The notes beneath the pieces are model-generated. The model did no database searches, was not told where the DNA came from, and was given only the letters and a program-made list of their open reading frames with translations. Made by a program: the position numbers and the translations under genes. 64,000 bases of DNA from Bacillus sp. S/N-304-OC-R1 (GTDB lineage Bacteria; Bacillota; Bacilli; Bacillales; Cytobacillaceae). Below, piece after piece: positions 51,613 to 61,568 of this stretch. Positions within the stretch are counted from its first letter, which is position 1; every line of letters begins with the position of its first letter. The DNA lies in NCBI RefSeq assembly GCF_019749375.1, contig NZ_JACWFE010000013.1:124001-188000 (forward strand). Reading direction: 5' to 3'.

Positions 51613-53238
51613 ATGAAGGACGTAAAATGTGAATGCGGACACGTGAACCCGCACGGAACGATTCTTTGTGAGGCTTGCGGCAGGATATTGGAGGAGAATG
51701 AGAAAGAAAAAAAGCTCGTCGATATGCGCTATGAGGGCAGTGCACGCAGATCACAAACGTATAACAAAACAATTGTTGATAAAATATGGAATTTCTTTTC
51801 TTCGGTTAAGGTCGGAGTGTGGCTAATTGTTATCACTCTTGTTGCCTCTGCATTAGGTACGATTTTACCTCAGGAAATGTACATACCCCCAATCATGCCT
51901 GCTTCAGAATACTATGAAGATCAATATGGCTGGATTGGAAAACTATACTATGATTTAGGCTTTCATAACCTGTATAGCTCTTGGTGGTATTTAGTCGTAG
52001 TCGCTTCGATTGGGATTTCACTTGTTATTTGCAGTTTAGACCGGGTAATTCCGCTTTATCGTGCATTAAAGGCACAGCGTGTAACAAGACACGAAGGATT
52101 CTTAAAGCGCCAGCGTTTGTTTGGAATTTCTGAGGTGAGCAATCTAGATGACGCCTATGATAAGGTAAAAGGAAAATTAAAAGCAAAACGGTATAATATT
52201 CGTGAAGAGGATGGAAATATTCTTGCAGAAAAAGGCCGATTTTCAAGATGGGGCCCATATATAAATCATATTGGGTTAATCATTTTTTTAATTGGCGGAA
52301 TGCTGCGATTTGTCCCTGGGATGTATGTAGATAAAGTTCTTTGGCTGCGTGAAGGGGAAACAAAAGTTATCCCGGAAACAGATGGAGAGTATTACTTAAA
52401 AAATGACCGTTTTATATTGGAAGTTTATGACAAAGATAAAGATGACAAAGTATTTAGTAAAGCACTGGACAAAGTAGGAATGGTAGCTAAAAACTTCCAG
52501 ACAAATGTAACCCTTTATAAAAAGAAAGGGAACGCAATTGCAGGAGAAACTCCAGAGCTTGAAAAAGTAAAGGATTATGAGATTCGTGTAAATGATCCAT
52601 TAAAGTTTGAAAGCTTTGCATTGTATCAGGTTGAGTATAAACTTGACGAATTAAATAAAATGACATTTGCTCTTTCAAATAAGGATACTCATGCAGAATA
52701 CGGTAATCTTACAATTGATTTATTTGATCCGAAAGATAAGTATGATCTTGGGAATGGGTATTCAGTTGAGGTAGTAAGCTATTTCCCGGATTTTGAGTTT
52801 GATGAAAGCGGAGAACCTGTTACGAAATCAAGAATTCCAAACAATCCTGCTTTTGTCTTTAAAATGCTGACACCAGATAAACCTGATGGTGAGGTTAGCT
52901 TTGTTGCCATTAGACAAACAATTGAGCCGTTTGGTGATAATACTTATAAAATGGCATTTAAAGGTGTAGAAACGAAGAATGTTTCCGCTTTAACTGTCAG
53001 AAAAGATTTAACGTTATGGTTTATTTCGTTAGGCGGATTAATTTTCATGATTGGGGTCGCTCAAGGATCTTATTGGAATCATCGCCGGATTTGGATTCGC
53101 CGGATAAATAACGAAGTTTGGGTTGCAGGCCATACGAATAAAAACTGGTATGGGTTAAAAAGAGAAATGGGCTTTATTTTAGAGGATACAGGCATTAATC
53201 AGCCAGAAGATCAATCTGAGAAAGAAAACAAGGAATAG
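51613..53238 (+). CDS. resB: cytochrome c biogenesis protein ResB
   Basis: Membrane component of the System II haem-delivery complex with ResC. The 541-residue protein begins with a four-Cys zinc-ribbon-like element (Cys6, Cys8, Cys19, Cys22), then membrane helices at about 70-92, 120-140 and 210-230, a large extracytoplasmic domain, and a last helix near 473-490. The same N-terminal ribbon is present in B. subtilis ResB. Twelve bases before resC. Confidence 0.94.
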   Translation: MKDVKCECGHVNPHGTILCEACGRILEENEKEKKLVDMRYEGSARRSQTYNKTIVDKIWNFFSSVKVGVWLIVITLVASALGTILPQEMYIPPIMPASEYYEDQYGWIGKLYYDLGFHNLYSSWWYLVVVASIGISLVICSLDRVIPLYRALKAQRVTRHEGFLKRQRLFGISEVSNLDDAYDKVKGKLKAKRYNIREEDGNILAEKGRFSRWGPYINHIGLIIFLIGGMLRFVPGMYVDKVLWLREGETKVIPETDGEYYLKNDRFILEVYDKDKDDKVFSKALDKVGMVAKNFQTNVTLYKKKGNAIAGETPELEKVKDYEIRVNDPLKFESFALYQVEYKLDELNKMTFALSNKDTHAEYGNLTIDLFDPKDKYDLGNGYSVEVVSYFPDFEFDESGEPVTKSRIPNNPAFVFKMLTPDKPDGEVSFVAIRQTIEPFGDNTYKMAFKGVETKNVSALTVRKDLTLWFISLGGLIFMIGVAQGSYWNHRRIWIRRINNEVWVAGHTNKNWYGLKREMGFILEDTGINQPEDQSEKENKE

Positions 53239-53250
53239 GGGAGAACCTTA

Positions 53251-54438
53251 ATGGTAAGTCTTAGCGGAAATTTATTATATGCATCCTTCTTCCTGTATTT
53301 AGTAGCTACCGTATTTTTTGCGGGCGCTATTAAGGATAAAAAAGGAAAGCAATTAGAAAAGGGTCCAAATAAATGGGCTAAACTCGCTATTTTTATAACG
53401 ATTATTGGCTTTATTGCACAACTGGGTTATTTTATTACACGCTGGATTGCTGCAGGGCATGCGCCTGTTAGTAATTTATTTGAGTTTACAACATTTTTCG
53501 GTATGTCATTAGTAGGTGCGTTCATTGTTATCTATTTGATTTACAAAACACCAATGCTTGGAGCATTCACACTACCTGTTGCAATATTAATGATTGCATA
53601 CGCAAGTATGTTTCCGCGGGATATTTCTCCGCTCATTCCTGCATTGCAGAGTGATTGGCTTCATATTCACGTAACAACAGCAGCTGTAGGCCAAGCTATT
53701 CTTGCGATTAGTTTTGCGGCAGGAATTATCTACTTAGTAAAGGCTATTGACCAAACTAAATCAAGTAAGCGGACATTTTGGCTAGAAGCAATTATGTTTG
53801 GCTTAGTTTGTACAGTTGGATTTATTATTATTTCATCTACATTTTCCGGAATGGGCTATCAAGCTGAATTTAATTGGGTAGATAAAAATGACAAACAAGA
53901 CCAAATGGAATATCATATGCCGGCACTTATCGGTCCTAATGAAGGAGAATTGCTAACTTCAGGAGCGTTTAAGCCATTAATAGAAGTTCCTGGAATTATT
54001 AATGCGAAAAAATTAAATACAGTTATTTGGTCATTAACATCTGGTATTATCCTATATTTATTGTTGAGGTTAATCTTACGTAAACGTATTGGGGCAGCTT
54101 TACAGCCATTGACTAAAAATATTAATCTTGACCTAGTGGATGAAATTGGCTACCGTTCAGTTTTAATCGGTTTCCCTGTCTTTACTCTTGGGGCTTTAAT
54201 ATTTGCGATGATTTGGGCCCAAATTGCTTGGACACGCTTCTGGGGATGGGATCCAAAGGAAGTTTGGGCACTTATTACGTTCTTATTCTATGCAGCTTTT
54301 CTTCATCTTCGGTTATCAAAAGGCTGGCATGGTGAAAAGTCGGCTTGGCTAGCTGTAATTGGATTTGTTATTATTATGTTTAATTTAGTTGCAGTTAACC
54401 TCGTTATTGCCGGGCTTCATTCATATGCGGGATCATAA
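53251..54438 (+). CDS. resC: cytochrome c biogenesis protein ResC (CcsA/CcsB type)
   Basis: Haem handling protein of System II, 395 residues with about eight membrane helices. The haem-binding WWD-type signature is [15 protein letters not shown] near 329-343, flanked by conserved His residues (AGHAP near 70; LHSYAGS at the end). GGGAG precedes the ATG. Last gene of resABC; a terminator separates it partly from resDE, as in B. subtilis, where resD also has its own promoter. Confidence 0.94.
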   Translation: MVSLSGNLLYASFFLYLVATVFFAGAIKDKKGKQLEKGPNKWAKLAIFITIIGFIAQLGYFITRWIAAGHAPVSNLFEFTTFFGMSLVGAFIVIYLIYKTPMLGAFTLPVAILMIAYASMFPRDISPLIPALQSDWLHIHVTTAAVGQAILAISFAAGIIYLVKAIDQTKSSKRTFWLEAIMFGLVCTVGFIIISSTFSGMGYQAEFNWVDKNDKQDQMEYHMPALIGPNEGELLTSGAFKPLIEVPGIINAKKLNTVIWSLTSGIILYLLLRLILRKRIGAALQPLTKNINLDLVDEIGYRSVLIGFPVFTLGALIFAMIWAQIAWTRFWGWDPKEVWALITFLFYAAFLHLRLSKGWHGEKSAWLAVIGFVIIMFNLVAVNLVIAGLHSYAGS

Positions 54439-54485
54439 TGATTGCCGGAACAATGCAAACAAATTATTAATTTTCACCTGACTTA

Positions 54486-54513
54486 CAAAGCCTTCACTTC
54501 GTGGAGGCTTGTT
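54486..54513 (+). terminator. terminator between resC and resD
   Basis: AAGCCTTCAC and GTGGAGGCTT around three bases, followed by a short GTTT tail; it may be partial. Confidence 0.65.
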
Positions 54514-54557
54514 TCAAAAATATTTCTATTCATTAGTGAGAAAAGGGGAAATGTAAA

Positions 54558-55277
54558 ATGGAAAACAACGTTAAGATACTTGTTGTTGATGATGAGGAAA
54601 GAATACGCCGTTTATTAAAAATGTATTTAGAAAGGGAGCACTTTATTATCGATGAAGCAGAAGATGGAAATGAAGCACTAACAAAAGCTTTAGCTAATGA
54701 TTATGATATTATTCTTCTTGATTTGATGATGCCTGAAAAAGATGGAATTGAAGTTTGCCGGGAATTAAGAGAAAAGAAAGCTACCCCGATTATAATGCTT
54801 ACTGCAAAGGGAGAAGAAGTTAATAGAGTGCAAGGCTTTGAAGCCGGTACGGATGACTATATTGTAAAACCATTCAGTCCAAGAGAAGTAGTTCTTCGTG
54901 TAAAAGCATTATTGCGCCGCTCATCTAAAACCTCTTATATTCAAACAGAAGCTGCTGCTGCGAAGGATATAATTGTTTTCCCGCATTTAACAATTGACAA
55001 TGATGCACATAGAGTACTTGCTGATGGGAAAGAGGTTGCTCTTACACCAAAAGAATATGAATTACTCTACTTTCTTGCAAAATCCCCAGACAAAGTCTTT
55101 GACCGTGAGCAATTGTTAAAGGAAGTATGGCATTATGAGTTTTTCGGTGATTTACGTACTGTTGACACTCACGTGAAACGTTTACGTGAAAAATTAAACA
55201 AAGTTTCGGAGCAGGCTGCCAAAATGATTGTAACTGTATGGGGTGTAGGTTACAAGTTCGAGGTTAATAATGAATGA
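54558..55277 (+). CDS. resD: response regulator ResD
   Basis: OmpR/PhoB-family regulator of aerobic and anaerobic respiration genes. The 239-residue protein has a receiver domain with DDEE (about 11-14), the phosphorylated Asp55 in LLDLMMP, and VKPF near 104-107, followed by a winged-helix domain (about 135-236) ending [10 protein letters not shown]. The ATG follows AAAGGGGAA. It overlaps resE by four bases, so the pair is translationally coupled. Confidence 0.95.
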   Translation: MENNVKILVVDDEERIRRLLKMYLEREHFIIDEAEDGNEALTKALANDYDIILLDLMMPEKDGIEVCRELREKKATPIIMLTAKGEEVNRVQGFEAGTDDYIVKPFSPREVVLRVKALLRRSSKTSYIQTEAAAAKDIIVFPHLTIDNDAHRVLADGKEVALTPKEYELLYFLAKSPDKVFDREQLLKEVWHYEFFGDLRTVDTHVKRLREKLNKVSEQAAKMIVTVWGVGYKFEVNNE

Positions 55278-57055
55278 TGCTTTGGAGAAGTGTTGTAGGG
55301 AAACTATGGGTTACAATTTTACTGCTAGTATCTTTAGTACTTTTTATTTTAACGATTATGCTCCTGGAATTCTTTGAGAAGTACCATGTTGATGAGATGG
55401 AAAGAGGGCTAAATAATACAGCGCAAAAAATTTCTCGTATTTTAGACGAGCATGATCGAGAAGTTGGTCTAGAAATTGCTTGGGAATTAGTTGATGATGT
55501 TACAGAGGTCGTTATTGTAACAAATCCAAATGAGTATTTTTATTCTCCTAATGAAAATCAAGCATTTAAGCTTCCTATCAAAAATCTCACGGAAGATCCA
55601 GATTTAAAAAAGGTCTTAACAGAAGATAAAACAGTGAAAAAAATGATTACATATTCACTTAATAAGGATAATGACAATAAGGATTCACGAATCTTGATCA
55701 TTGGTGTTCCGCTTAGAGAGTCTACAAGTCCTAATGGAGCAGTTTACATTTATCAATCACTTGAAGTGATGGAAGAAACAACAAGAACGACAACTAAGTT
55801 TATTTTCCTCGCAGCTGGTGTAGCGATCATATTAACTACTATTTTTGCCTTTTTCCTATCAACTCGAATTACTGCACCTCTTCGCAAAATGCGTGAGGCG
55901 GCATTTGAGGTGGCAAGGGGAAAATTTGATACAAAAGTTCCTTTCCCATCACAAGATGAAATCGGAGAATTAGCGATTGCGTTTAATCAAATGGCAAGGC
56001 AGCTTAAATTTAATATGGATGCTCTAAGTCAGGAAAAGGAGCAGCTTGCAAGCATCTTAAGTGGTATGGCAGATGGGGTTATTACATTTAATAAGGATGG
56101 AACAATTCTCATTACAAATCCGCCAGCAGATCGTTTTTTAAATAGTTGGTATTATGAGCAGGGTGAAACGAATAATGACATTGCTGCAGTCCCAACGAAA
56201 GTAATGGAGCTTTTTCAGCTAGCTGTTAGTACGGAAAAAGAACAAGTTGGTGAAATTTCGATACAAGGCCGATTTTGGGTGATGATCGTCAGTCCTTTAT
56301 ATAGTAATAAATATATTCGCGGGGCTGTCGCAGTTATTAGAGATATGACTGAGGAAAGGCAGCTTGATAAACTAAGGCAGGATTTCATAGCAAATGTTTC
56401 ACATGAGCTCAGAACACCGATTGCAATGATGCAAGGATATAGTGAGGCCATTGTTGATGATATTGCTGGAACAGATGAAGAAAAGAAAGAAATGGCAAGC
56501 GTCATTTACGATGAATCATTAAGAATGGGACGATTAGTGAATGAGCTTTTAGATCTTGCGAGAATGGAAGCTGGTCATGTCCAGCTTACAATGGAAGTTG
56601 TTGAAGTCCATTCTTTCTTGCAGAAAATTGTTCGTAAATTTCAAGGTCTGGCAAAAGAAAAGGAAATATATTTGACTTTACAGCTTAGTGAACAAATGGA
56701 TCAGTTTATCTTTGATCCAGATGGTATGGAGCAAGTGTTAACCAATTTAATAGATAATGCAATCCGTCATACACCAAATTTGGGGAAGGTAATTGTTTCA
56801 GAACGGAATGATGATCGAGGACTCTACATAGAAGTAGAAGATTCAGGATCTGGCATTCCGGAAGAAGATTTGCCTTTTGTATTCGAGCGTTTTTATAAAG
56901 CGGATAAGGCTAGAACTAGAGGAAGATCAGGAACAGGTCTAGGGCTTGCGATTGCAAAGAATATTATCAATGCACACAAGGGGCAAATATCAGTTAAGAG
57001 TAAAATAGGTCAAGGAACGACATTTTCCCTTTTTATTCCTCGAAATATAGATTAA
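55274..57055 (+). CDS. resE: sensor histidine kinase ResE
   Basis: Membrane sensor kinase of 593 residues partnered with ResD. Order: membrane helix (about 13-34), extracytoplasmic domain (about 35-173), second helix (about 174-195), HAMP (about 196-248), PAS (about 255-365), dimerisation and phosphotransfer domain with the His in NVSHELRTP (about 377), and the ATPase domain with [18 protein letters not shown] and GTGLGLAI. It begins with overlapping ATGATG codons within the resD stop. It is followed by a strong terminator. Confidence 0.95.
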   Translation: MMLWRSVVGKLWVTILLLVSLVLFILTIMLLEFFEKYHVDEMERGLNNTAQKISRILDEHDREVGLEIAWELVDDVTEVVIVTNPNEYFYSPNENQAFKLPIKNLTEDPDLKKVLTEDKTVKKMITYSLNKDNDNKDSRILIIGVPLRESTSPNGAVYIYQSLEVMEETTRTTTKFIFLAAGVAIILTTIFAFFLSTRITAPLRKMREAAFEVARGKFDTKVPFPSQDEIGELAIAFNQMARQLKFNMDALSQEKEQLASILSGMADGVITFNKDGTILITNPPADRFLNSWYYEQGETNNDIAAVPTKVMELFQLAVSTEKEQVGEISIQGRFWVMIVSPLYSNKYIRGAVAVIRDMTEERQLDKLRQDFIANVSHELRTPIAMMQGYSEAIVDDIAGTDEEKKEMASVIYDESLRMGRLVNELLDLARMEAGHVQLTMEVVEVHSFLQKIVRKFQGLAKEKEIYLTLQLSEQMDQFIFDPDGMEQVLTNLIDNAIRHTPNLGKVIVSERNDDRGLYIEVEDSGSGIPEEDLPFVFERFYKADKARTRGRSGTGLGLAIAKNIINAHKGQISVKSKIGQGTTFSLFIPRNID

Positions 57056-57137
57056 TTTAGAAAAATGTGCAGATTTATCTTGATACACGGGAAACATTTA
57101 GATCTCAAGCATGTCTGTACAATGCATAATCTTAACT

Positions 57138-57171
57138 TGGAAGGATTTTCATAAAATCCTTCCTTTTTTTA
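57138..57171 (+). terminator. terminator after resE
   Basis: GGAAGGATTTT and AAAATCCTTCC around three bases, followed by seven T. Confidence 0.9.
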
Positions 57172-57212
57172 TCGTTATAAAAGTATAATAGGGCGAGAGG
57201 AATTATTTAGGT

Positions 57213-57239
57213 TGTAACCTTTTTTTAACCTTTTACGAC
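57213..57239 (+). promoter_or_regulatory. sigma-X autoregulatory promoter
   Basis: TGTAAC (57213-57218) and CGAC (57236-57239) separated by exactly 17 bp, the known sigma-X promoter pattern, 27 bp before sigX. It indicates positive autoregulation. Confidence 0.85.
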
Positions 57240-57266
57240 TATTAAATTGAACGGGGAGGGAAATAG

Positions 57267-57815
57267 ATGGACTCCGTTTTTGATGAATTATATAGAAAGT
57301 ATCATCATGACGTTTTTCAATTTTTATTTTATATGGTTAAGAATAGGGAGCTTGCTGAAGATCTTGTACAGGAAGTATATATTCGAGTTCTCAAATCATA
57401 TGAAAAGTTTGAAGGAAAAAGCAGTGAAAAGACATGGCTATTTTCCATTGCAAGAAATGTAGCAATCGATTCATTTCGAAAACAGAAGGGATGGAAACAG
57501 CGGCTGTTAGAAAAATTCGATTGGACCACACAACAAGTAAAAGATAATGATCCTTTACCAGAAGAAATTACTATTCAGAATGAAGAAATACAATATATTT
57601 ATAAATGCCTTGATCAGTGTACGTTAGACCAAAGAATGGTTATTATCATGAGATATATTCACGAGCTTTCGATTTCTGAAGCAGCTGAAGCGCTTGGCTG
57701 GACGGAGAGCAAAGTAAAAACGACACAGCACCGTGCTCTAAAGATATTAAAGGTTCATATGGAGGATGTTAAAAGAAAGGAGGGAATAGAATTTGAAAAG
57801 GTCAGAATGGACTGA
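57267..57815 (+). CDS. sigX: ECF sigma factor SigX
   Basis: Extracytoplasmic-function sigma factor of 182 residues, controlling cell-surface charge and peptide-antibiotic resistance genes in B. subtilis. Region 2 contains NRELAEDLVQEVYIRVLKSYEKFEG (about 27-51) and region 4 the helix-turn-helix LSISEAAEALGWTESKVKTTQHRA (about 131-154). GGGGAGGG precedes the ATG. It has a matching autoregulatory promoter and overlaps its anti-sigma gene by 23 bases. Confidence 0.94.
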   Translation: MDSVFDELYRKYHHDVFQFLFYMVKNRELAEDLVQEVYIRVLKSYEKFEGKSSEKTWLFSIARNVAIDSFRKQKGWKQRLLEKFDWTTQQVKDNDPLPEEITIQNEEIQYIYKCLDQCTLDQRMVIIMRYIHELSISEAAEALGWTESKVKTTQHRALKILKVHMEDVKRKEGIEFEKVRMD

Positions 57816-59034
57816 TGATCAGATTGAGGAACTATTAGGACAAATGCCGCGAATTACAGATAATCGAGATCCTAGAGAAATTTATCATAATATCTCTCTA
57901 AAATTAAATAAGCGCAAACAAAGAATGTGGGTAATGCCTAGTGTAGCAACTGCAGGTGCTTTCATTCTGTTTTTCATCCTTGTTCCCAACCTTTTTGATT
58001 GGAATGGCGGTAAAGAAAATTCGATGGAATTAGCTAATAATTCTTCCACTGCTTCCGAAATGGCGATCGAAAAGAGAAGTTTCGATGAAGCTGAGCACCA
58101 AAATACTTCCTTAATAGATGAAAGACAACCGTCTACGAAAATGGCGGAAATTGACAAGAATCAAAAAATGGGGATAACCTCCATTGAAAATGTAGACCAA
58201 TCAACAGCTGTCTATGAGGAAGATTTAGCCGGAAACGAAGTATTAACCTATGCTATTCCAGATGATACTGTTCAATTTATCGTACCAGTTAGCATCATAG
58301 TTCCAAAAGAGGATAATAAAACAAAATTTGATTTATTTAAAGAGAATATGGAAAGTCTGAGAGAGCAAGAATGGGGATTAAACGATTATTTTCCTCTGAA
58401 AGCAAATTTAGATTTTGAAGAAGAAAATAAAATATTAACAGTAGATGTTCAAGCTGATCATCCATATAGTATATCCTCAAATTCAGAGTGGCTTTTAAAC
58501 CAAGTTTTAAATTACACAATGTCCACTTTAGATATTAAGAAGGTAAGGTTAACAACCGATGGAAATAATGGAATCGACTTTAGCCATATGGGTCAGATAA
58601 ATGAATTTGTGTATAGTGATCAGCCTGGGGATGATGCTTATTATTTTTATTTTCCTAATAAGTCAGAGTCAAAGCCTTTTATCGTACCTTTTAAATTTTC
58701 CGATAAACAAAGTACGATCGCTGAAGCATTTGCTGTCATGAGAAACAGCCAGAAGGGGGAGAGACTAGTAGCTTCGATCCCAAGTACGATTCAATTTGAC
58801 ATTGAGGATAATCCGGATGAAAATAAGCTGGTAATCAGATTTGCAAATGACACAATTTTAAATAATGATGAGTCAACACTTCATACTCTTGAAGCTATAT
58901 TATTAACTGCTAAAGAGTTTAATTATGATGTTGTTAAATTAGAAAATGTAAATATAGATAGAATAGGTCGATTTGATTTAACTCATGAAATAAAAGTACC
59001 TGTTGCACCGAACAAGCGAGAATATACACACTAA
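57793..59034 (+). CDS. rsiX: anti-sigma-X factor RsiX
   Basis: Membrane-spanning inhibitor of SigX, 413 residues (B. subtilis RsiX is about 368). A cytoplasmic N-terminal part (about 1-45) that would bind SigX, one membrane helix (about 46-67, VMPSVATAGAFILFFILVP) and a large extracytoplasmic region without enzymatic motifs. It starts at TTG with GGAGGGAA upstream, inside the end of sigX. Identity rests on pairing with sigX and layout; the outer domain is poorly conserved. Confidence 0.88.
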   Translation: MKRSEWTDDQIEELLGQMPRITDNRDPREIYHNISLKLNKRKQRMWVMPSVATAGAFILFFILVPNLFDWNGGKENSMELANNSSTASEMAIEKRSFDEAEHQNTSLIDERQPSTKMAEIDKNQKMGITSIENVDQSTAVYEEDLAGNEVLTYAIPDDTVQFIVPVSIIVPKEDNKTKFDLFKENMESLREQEWGLNDYFPLKANLDFEEENKILTVDVQADHPYSISSNSEWLLNQVLNYTMSTLDIKKVRLTTDGNNGIDFSHMGQINEFVYSDQPGDDAYYFYFPNKSESKPFIVPFKFSDKQSTIAEAFAVMRNSQKGERLVASIPSTIQFDIEDNPDENKLVIRFANDTILNNDESTLHTLEAILLTAKEFNYDVVKLENVNIDRIGRFDLTHEIKVPVAPNKREYTH

Positions 59035-59038
59035 CAAT

Positions 59039-59069
59039 GAAGACAATCCAACTGGGTTGTCTTTTTGTT
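59039..59069 (+). terminator. terminator after rsiX
   Basis: AAGACAATCC and GGGTTGTCTT around a 4-base loop, followed by TTT. Confidence 0.85.
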
Positions 59070-59193
59070 TTAATTGCGAAATCCATAGACTTAATCATCA
59101 TTTTTACTATATTTAGTTCTAAAATAGCGCATAAAAACATACTGTGGATATGGGAAAAGAACAATTAATATAACATTGATACAGGAGGATACT

Positions 59194-59286
59194 ATGCGCG
59201 ATTACTTAAGACGCTTTATGATTGCAGGAATCATGGGGATATTTATTAGTTTATTATTTCTAGGAGGAAGTATGTACAAGCTATAA
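59194..59286 (+). CDS. very small membrane protein
   Basis: A 30-residue ORF: basic start MRDYLRRF, then a single hydrophobic helix (MIAGIMGIFISLLFLGGS) and the ending MYKL. AGGAGG lies five bases before the ATG, an ideal site. It is between the rsiX terminator and the FMN riboswitch. The family is not recognised. Its design, positive inside and single-pass, fits a membrane micropeptide. Confidence 0.6.
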   Translation: MRDYLRRFMIAGIMGIFISLLFLGGSMYKL

Positions 59287-59406
59287 ACATAAATAAAATT
59301 GATCTAAACAATGATAATACGATCAGCGAAAGAAATAGAAAATTTAATTCCTTCCCAATTCCTTGGTTTTCAAGTATAATAATAGTTGTAATAATTAAAT
59401 ACGGTC

Positions 59407-59631
59407 TATCTTCGGGGCAGGGTGAAATTCCCGACCGGCGGTGATGAGATTATTCTCTAAGCCCGCGAGCCTTTTTGGGGCAGGATTTGGTGCGATTCCA
59501 AAGCCGACAGTACAGTCTGGATGGGAGAAGATGGAGGTTCTGCAGACGTTCAAAAAATGCAGGTTTATTGAACGTTTATTTAGTGAGCCTTTAAATTTAT
59601 CTCCCTCAAGTGCTAGCTTGAGGGTTTTATT
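59407..59631 (+). promoter_or_regulatory. FMN riboswitch with terminator, upstream of ribU
   Basis: The RFN aptamer spans about 59407-59533: ATCTTCGGGGCAGGGTGAAA at the start, CCGACCGGCGGTGA, a variable arm, AGCCCGCGAGC, and GATTCCAAAGCCGACAGT to GGGAGAAGAT. A terminator follows, CCCTCAAG (59603-59610) and CTTGAGGG (59616-59623) with a TTTTATTT tail, so FMN should stop transcription before ribU. Confidence 0.96.
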
Positions 59632-59701
59632 TATGATGGCCACAGTTATCTGCTGAACCTTTCTTCTTTAGGAGAGATAGTCCTAAAAAGGAGAGAGGAA
59701 C

Positions 59702-60286
59702 ATGAAAAGATTTTCTGTTAAAGCTTTAGTTTCAATTGGGATGTTAAGCAGTATTTCATATGTATTGATGCTGTTAAATTTCCCGCTGCCACCGTTTCCA
59801 CAATTTTTAATGATTGATTTTAGCGATATACCTGCATTAATCGCTGCGTTAATCTTTGGTCCGCTTGCAGGAATATTAGTGGAATTTATTAAAAATGTTT
59901 TGGATTACTTCATGACGGGAAGTGCAACTGGTGTTCCAGTTGGCCATATTTCAAACTTTGTTGCGGGGACCCTGTTTGTACTGCCAACTTACTTTGTTTA
60001 TAACAAATTAAAAACGAAAAAGGGCATGACCTTCGGGCTTGTTGCTGGAACTTTTATTATGGCGGCTGTTATGAGTGTTTTAAATTACTTTATTATTCTG
60101 CCGGCATATACATTTTTCTTGAATGCGCCAGCCATGTCAGCTCCGGAAATGCGTACAATGATTGTAACGGGTATTCTTCCGTTTAATATAGTTAAAGGAT
60201 TCATAATTACTATTGTATTTATGCTGATTTTTGCTCGTATGAGTACTTGGATTAATAAGCAAGGCTCATACAATAGTGCAGCTTAA
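59702..60286 (+). CDS. ribU: riboflavin ECF transporter substrate-binding subunit RibU
   Basis: Integral membrane S-component that binds riboflavin and works with a shared energy-coupling module. The 194-residue protein has about six helices, with ISYVLMLLNFPLPPFPQFLMIDFSDIPALI (about 19-48) carrying the RibU ligand-loop pattern and FGPLAGILVEFIKN near 52-65. AAAGGAGAG precedes the ATG. It lies directly behind the FMN riboswitch. Known as ypaA or fmnP in B. subtilis. Confidence 0.94.
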   Translation: MKRFSVKALVSIGMLSSISYVLMLLNFPLPPFPQFLMIDFSDIPALIAALIFGPLAGILVEFIKNVLDYFMTGSATGVPVGHISNFVAGTLFVLPTYFVYNKLKTKKGMTFGLVAGTFIMAAVMSVLNYFIILPAYTFFLNAPAMSAPEMRTMIVTGILPFNIVKGFIITIVFMLIFARMSTWINKQGSYNSAA

Positions 60287-60303
60287 TGAATAAATCATAA
60301 AAT

Positions 60304-60344
60304 AATAAGAAAGAGCAGCGGGAAACCGTTGCTCTTTCTTATTA
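60304..60344. terminator. bidirectional terminator between ribU and the peroxiredoxin gene
   Basis: Arms of 18 bases (AATAAGAAAGAGCAGCGG and its near-complement) around four bases; symmetrical for convergent genes. Confidence 0.9.
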
Positions 60345-60348
60345 TGAC

Positions 60349-60888
60349 TTACTCTACCTCTAATATTTTCTCTCCTAATGTCCAATCCATTGGACACATG
60401 CCGCCAGATTGAAGAGCATTTAAGACACGAATTGTTTCACTTGCGCTTCGGCCAACATTATTATTAGTCATATTTGCGTATTCAATCACTCCATCTGGTC
60501 CAATAATGTACATGGCACGATATGCAGCGCCTGTATTCGGATCTAAAACATCATAAGCTTGTGACATTTCTTTTTTGAAATCAGAAGCTAATGTAAGCTG
60601 AATATTCCCAATAGCGTTTGGATGATCTGCTTTAAGCCAAGCGCGATGTGTGAAAATACTATCAGTACTCACTGCTAATACTTCTGTATTTAGTTTTTCA
60701 AATTCAGGCAAATGTTTATCCATTACTCTAATTTCAGTAGGGCAAACGATTGAAAAATCATAAGGGTAAAAGAAAAGAATAAGCCATTTATTCTTATAGT
60801 GATCAAGACTGACTGAAATAGGCAAACTTGTTAAAGACGAAACGGTATCAACTTTAAAATTAGGTGCTGTTTGTCCGATATTCAACAT
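60349..60888 (-). CDS. typical 2-Cys peroxiredoxin (YkuU-like)
   Basis: Thiol peroxidase of the AhpC/TSA family, 179 residues. The peroxidatic Cys49 is in FSIVCPTE, with the usual preceding FFYPYDF, and the resolving Cys165 in GGMCPMDW; STDSIFTHRAW near 78-88 is also typical. It resembles YkuU more than AhpC, as no ahpF is adjacent. The ATG at 60888 has AAAGGA nine bases upstream; the ATG three codons earlier abuts that site directly. Monocistronic. Confidence 0.9.
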   Translation of the reverse strand: MLNIGQTAPNFKVDTVSSLTSLPISVSLDHYKNKWLILFFYPYDFSIVCPTEIRVMDKHLPEFEKLNTEVLAVSTDSIFTHRAWLKADHPNAIGNIQLTLASDFKKEMSQAYDVLDPNTGAAYRAMYIIGPDGVIEYANMTNNNVGRSASETIRVLNALQSGGMCPMDWTLGEKILEVE

Positions 60889-61013
60889 AAGTAACATTCC
60901 TTTCGGGGCAAAACATTTTTGTATTTAGTAAAAATTCACTAGGTAATTATATCTAAAAATTATATTTATTTCAAAATATTAACCTATGTAATGATCTTAA
61001 TTTTTACAAAGGA

Positions 61014-61042
61014 AAAGCCCCCATTCGCATAGAACAGGGGCA
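61014..61042 (-). terminator. terminator after fer
   Basis: On the minus strand GCCCCTGTTC pairs with GAATGGGGGC, then TTTT. Confidence 0.8.
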
Positions 61043-61063
61043 AATATTTAAACAGGAATGTTA

Positions 61064-61318
<255 letters not shown>

Positions 61319-61434
61319 TTACCTCCCAAGATTATAACAAAATAATATAAAAAATTTTCCTGTGTGAAGATGGAAACACATCCCTCATCCCCTATTGTAA
61401 AACTGAATGGGAAACATTTCAATAGTAAAAGTAT

Positions 61435-61449
61435 TGAGAATGCTTATCA
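61435..61449. promoter_or_regulatory. candidate Fur box between fer and ypbB
   Basis: TGAGAATGCTTATCA matches the 7-1-7 Fur consensus TGATAATNATTATCA at 12 of 14 half-site positions. It lies about midway in the divergent gap, 122 bp from fer and 119 bp from ypbB. Confidence 0.5.
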
Positions 61450-61568
61450 TACAAGGTTCTAACAATAGTCAGAATTATAGAGGCTCATACTTTTTATTCA
61501 TGATAAGATATAGGTGAGTGATTAATATTTAGCTTATCCAAAAAAGTAATAATATATGGTGTGATTTT

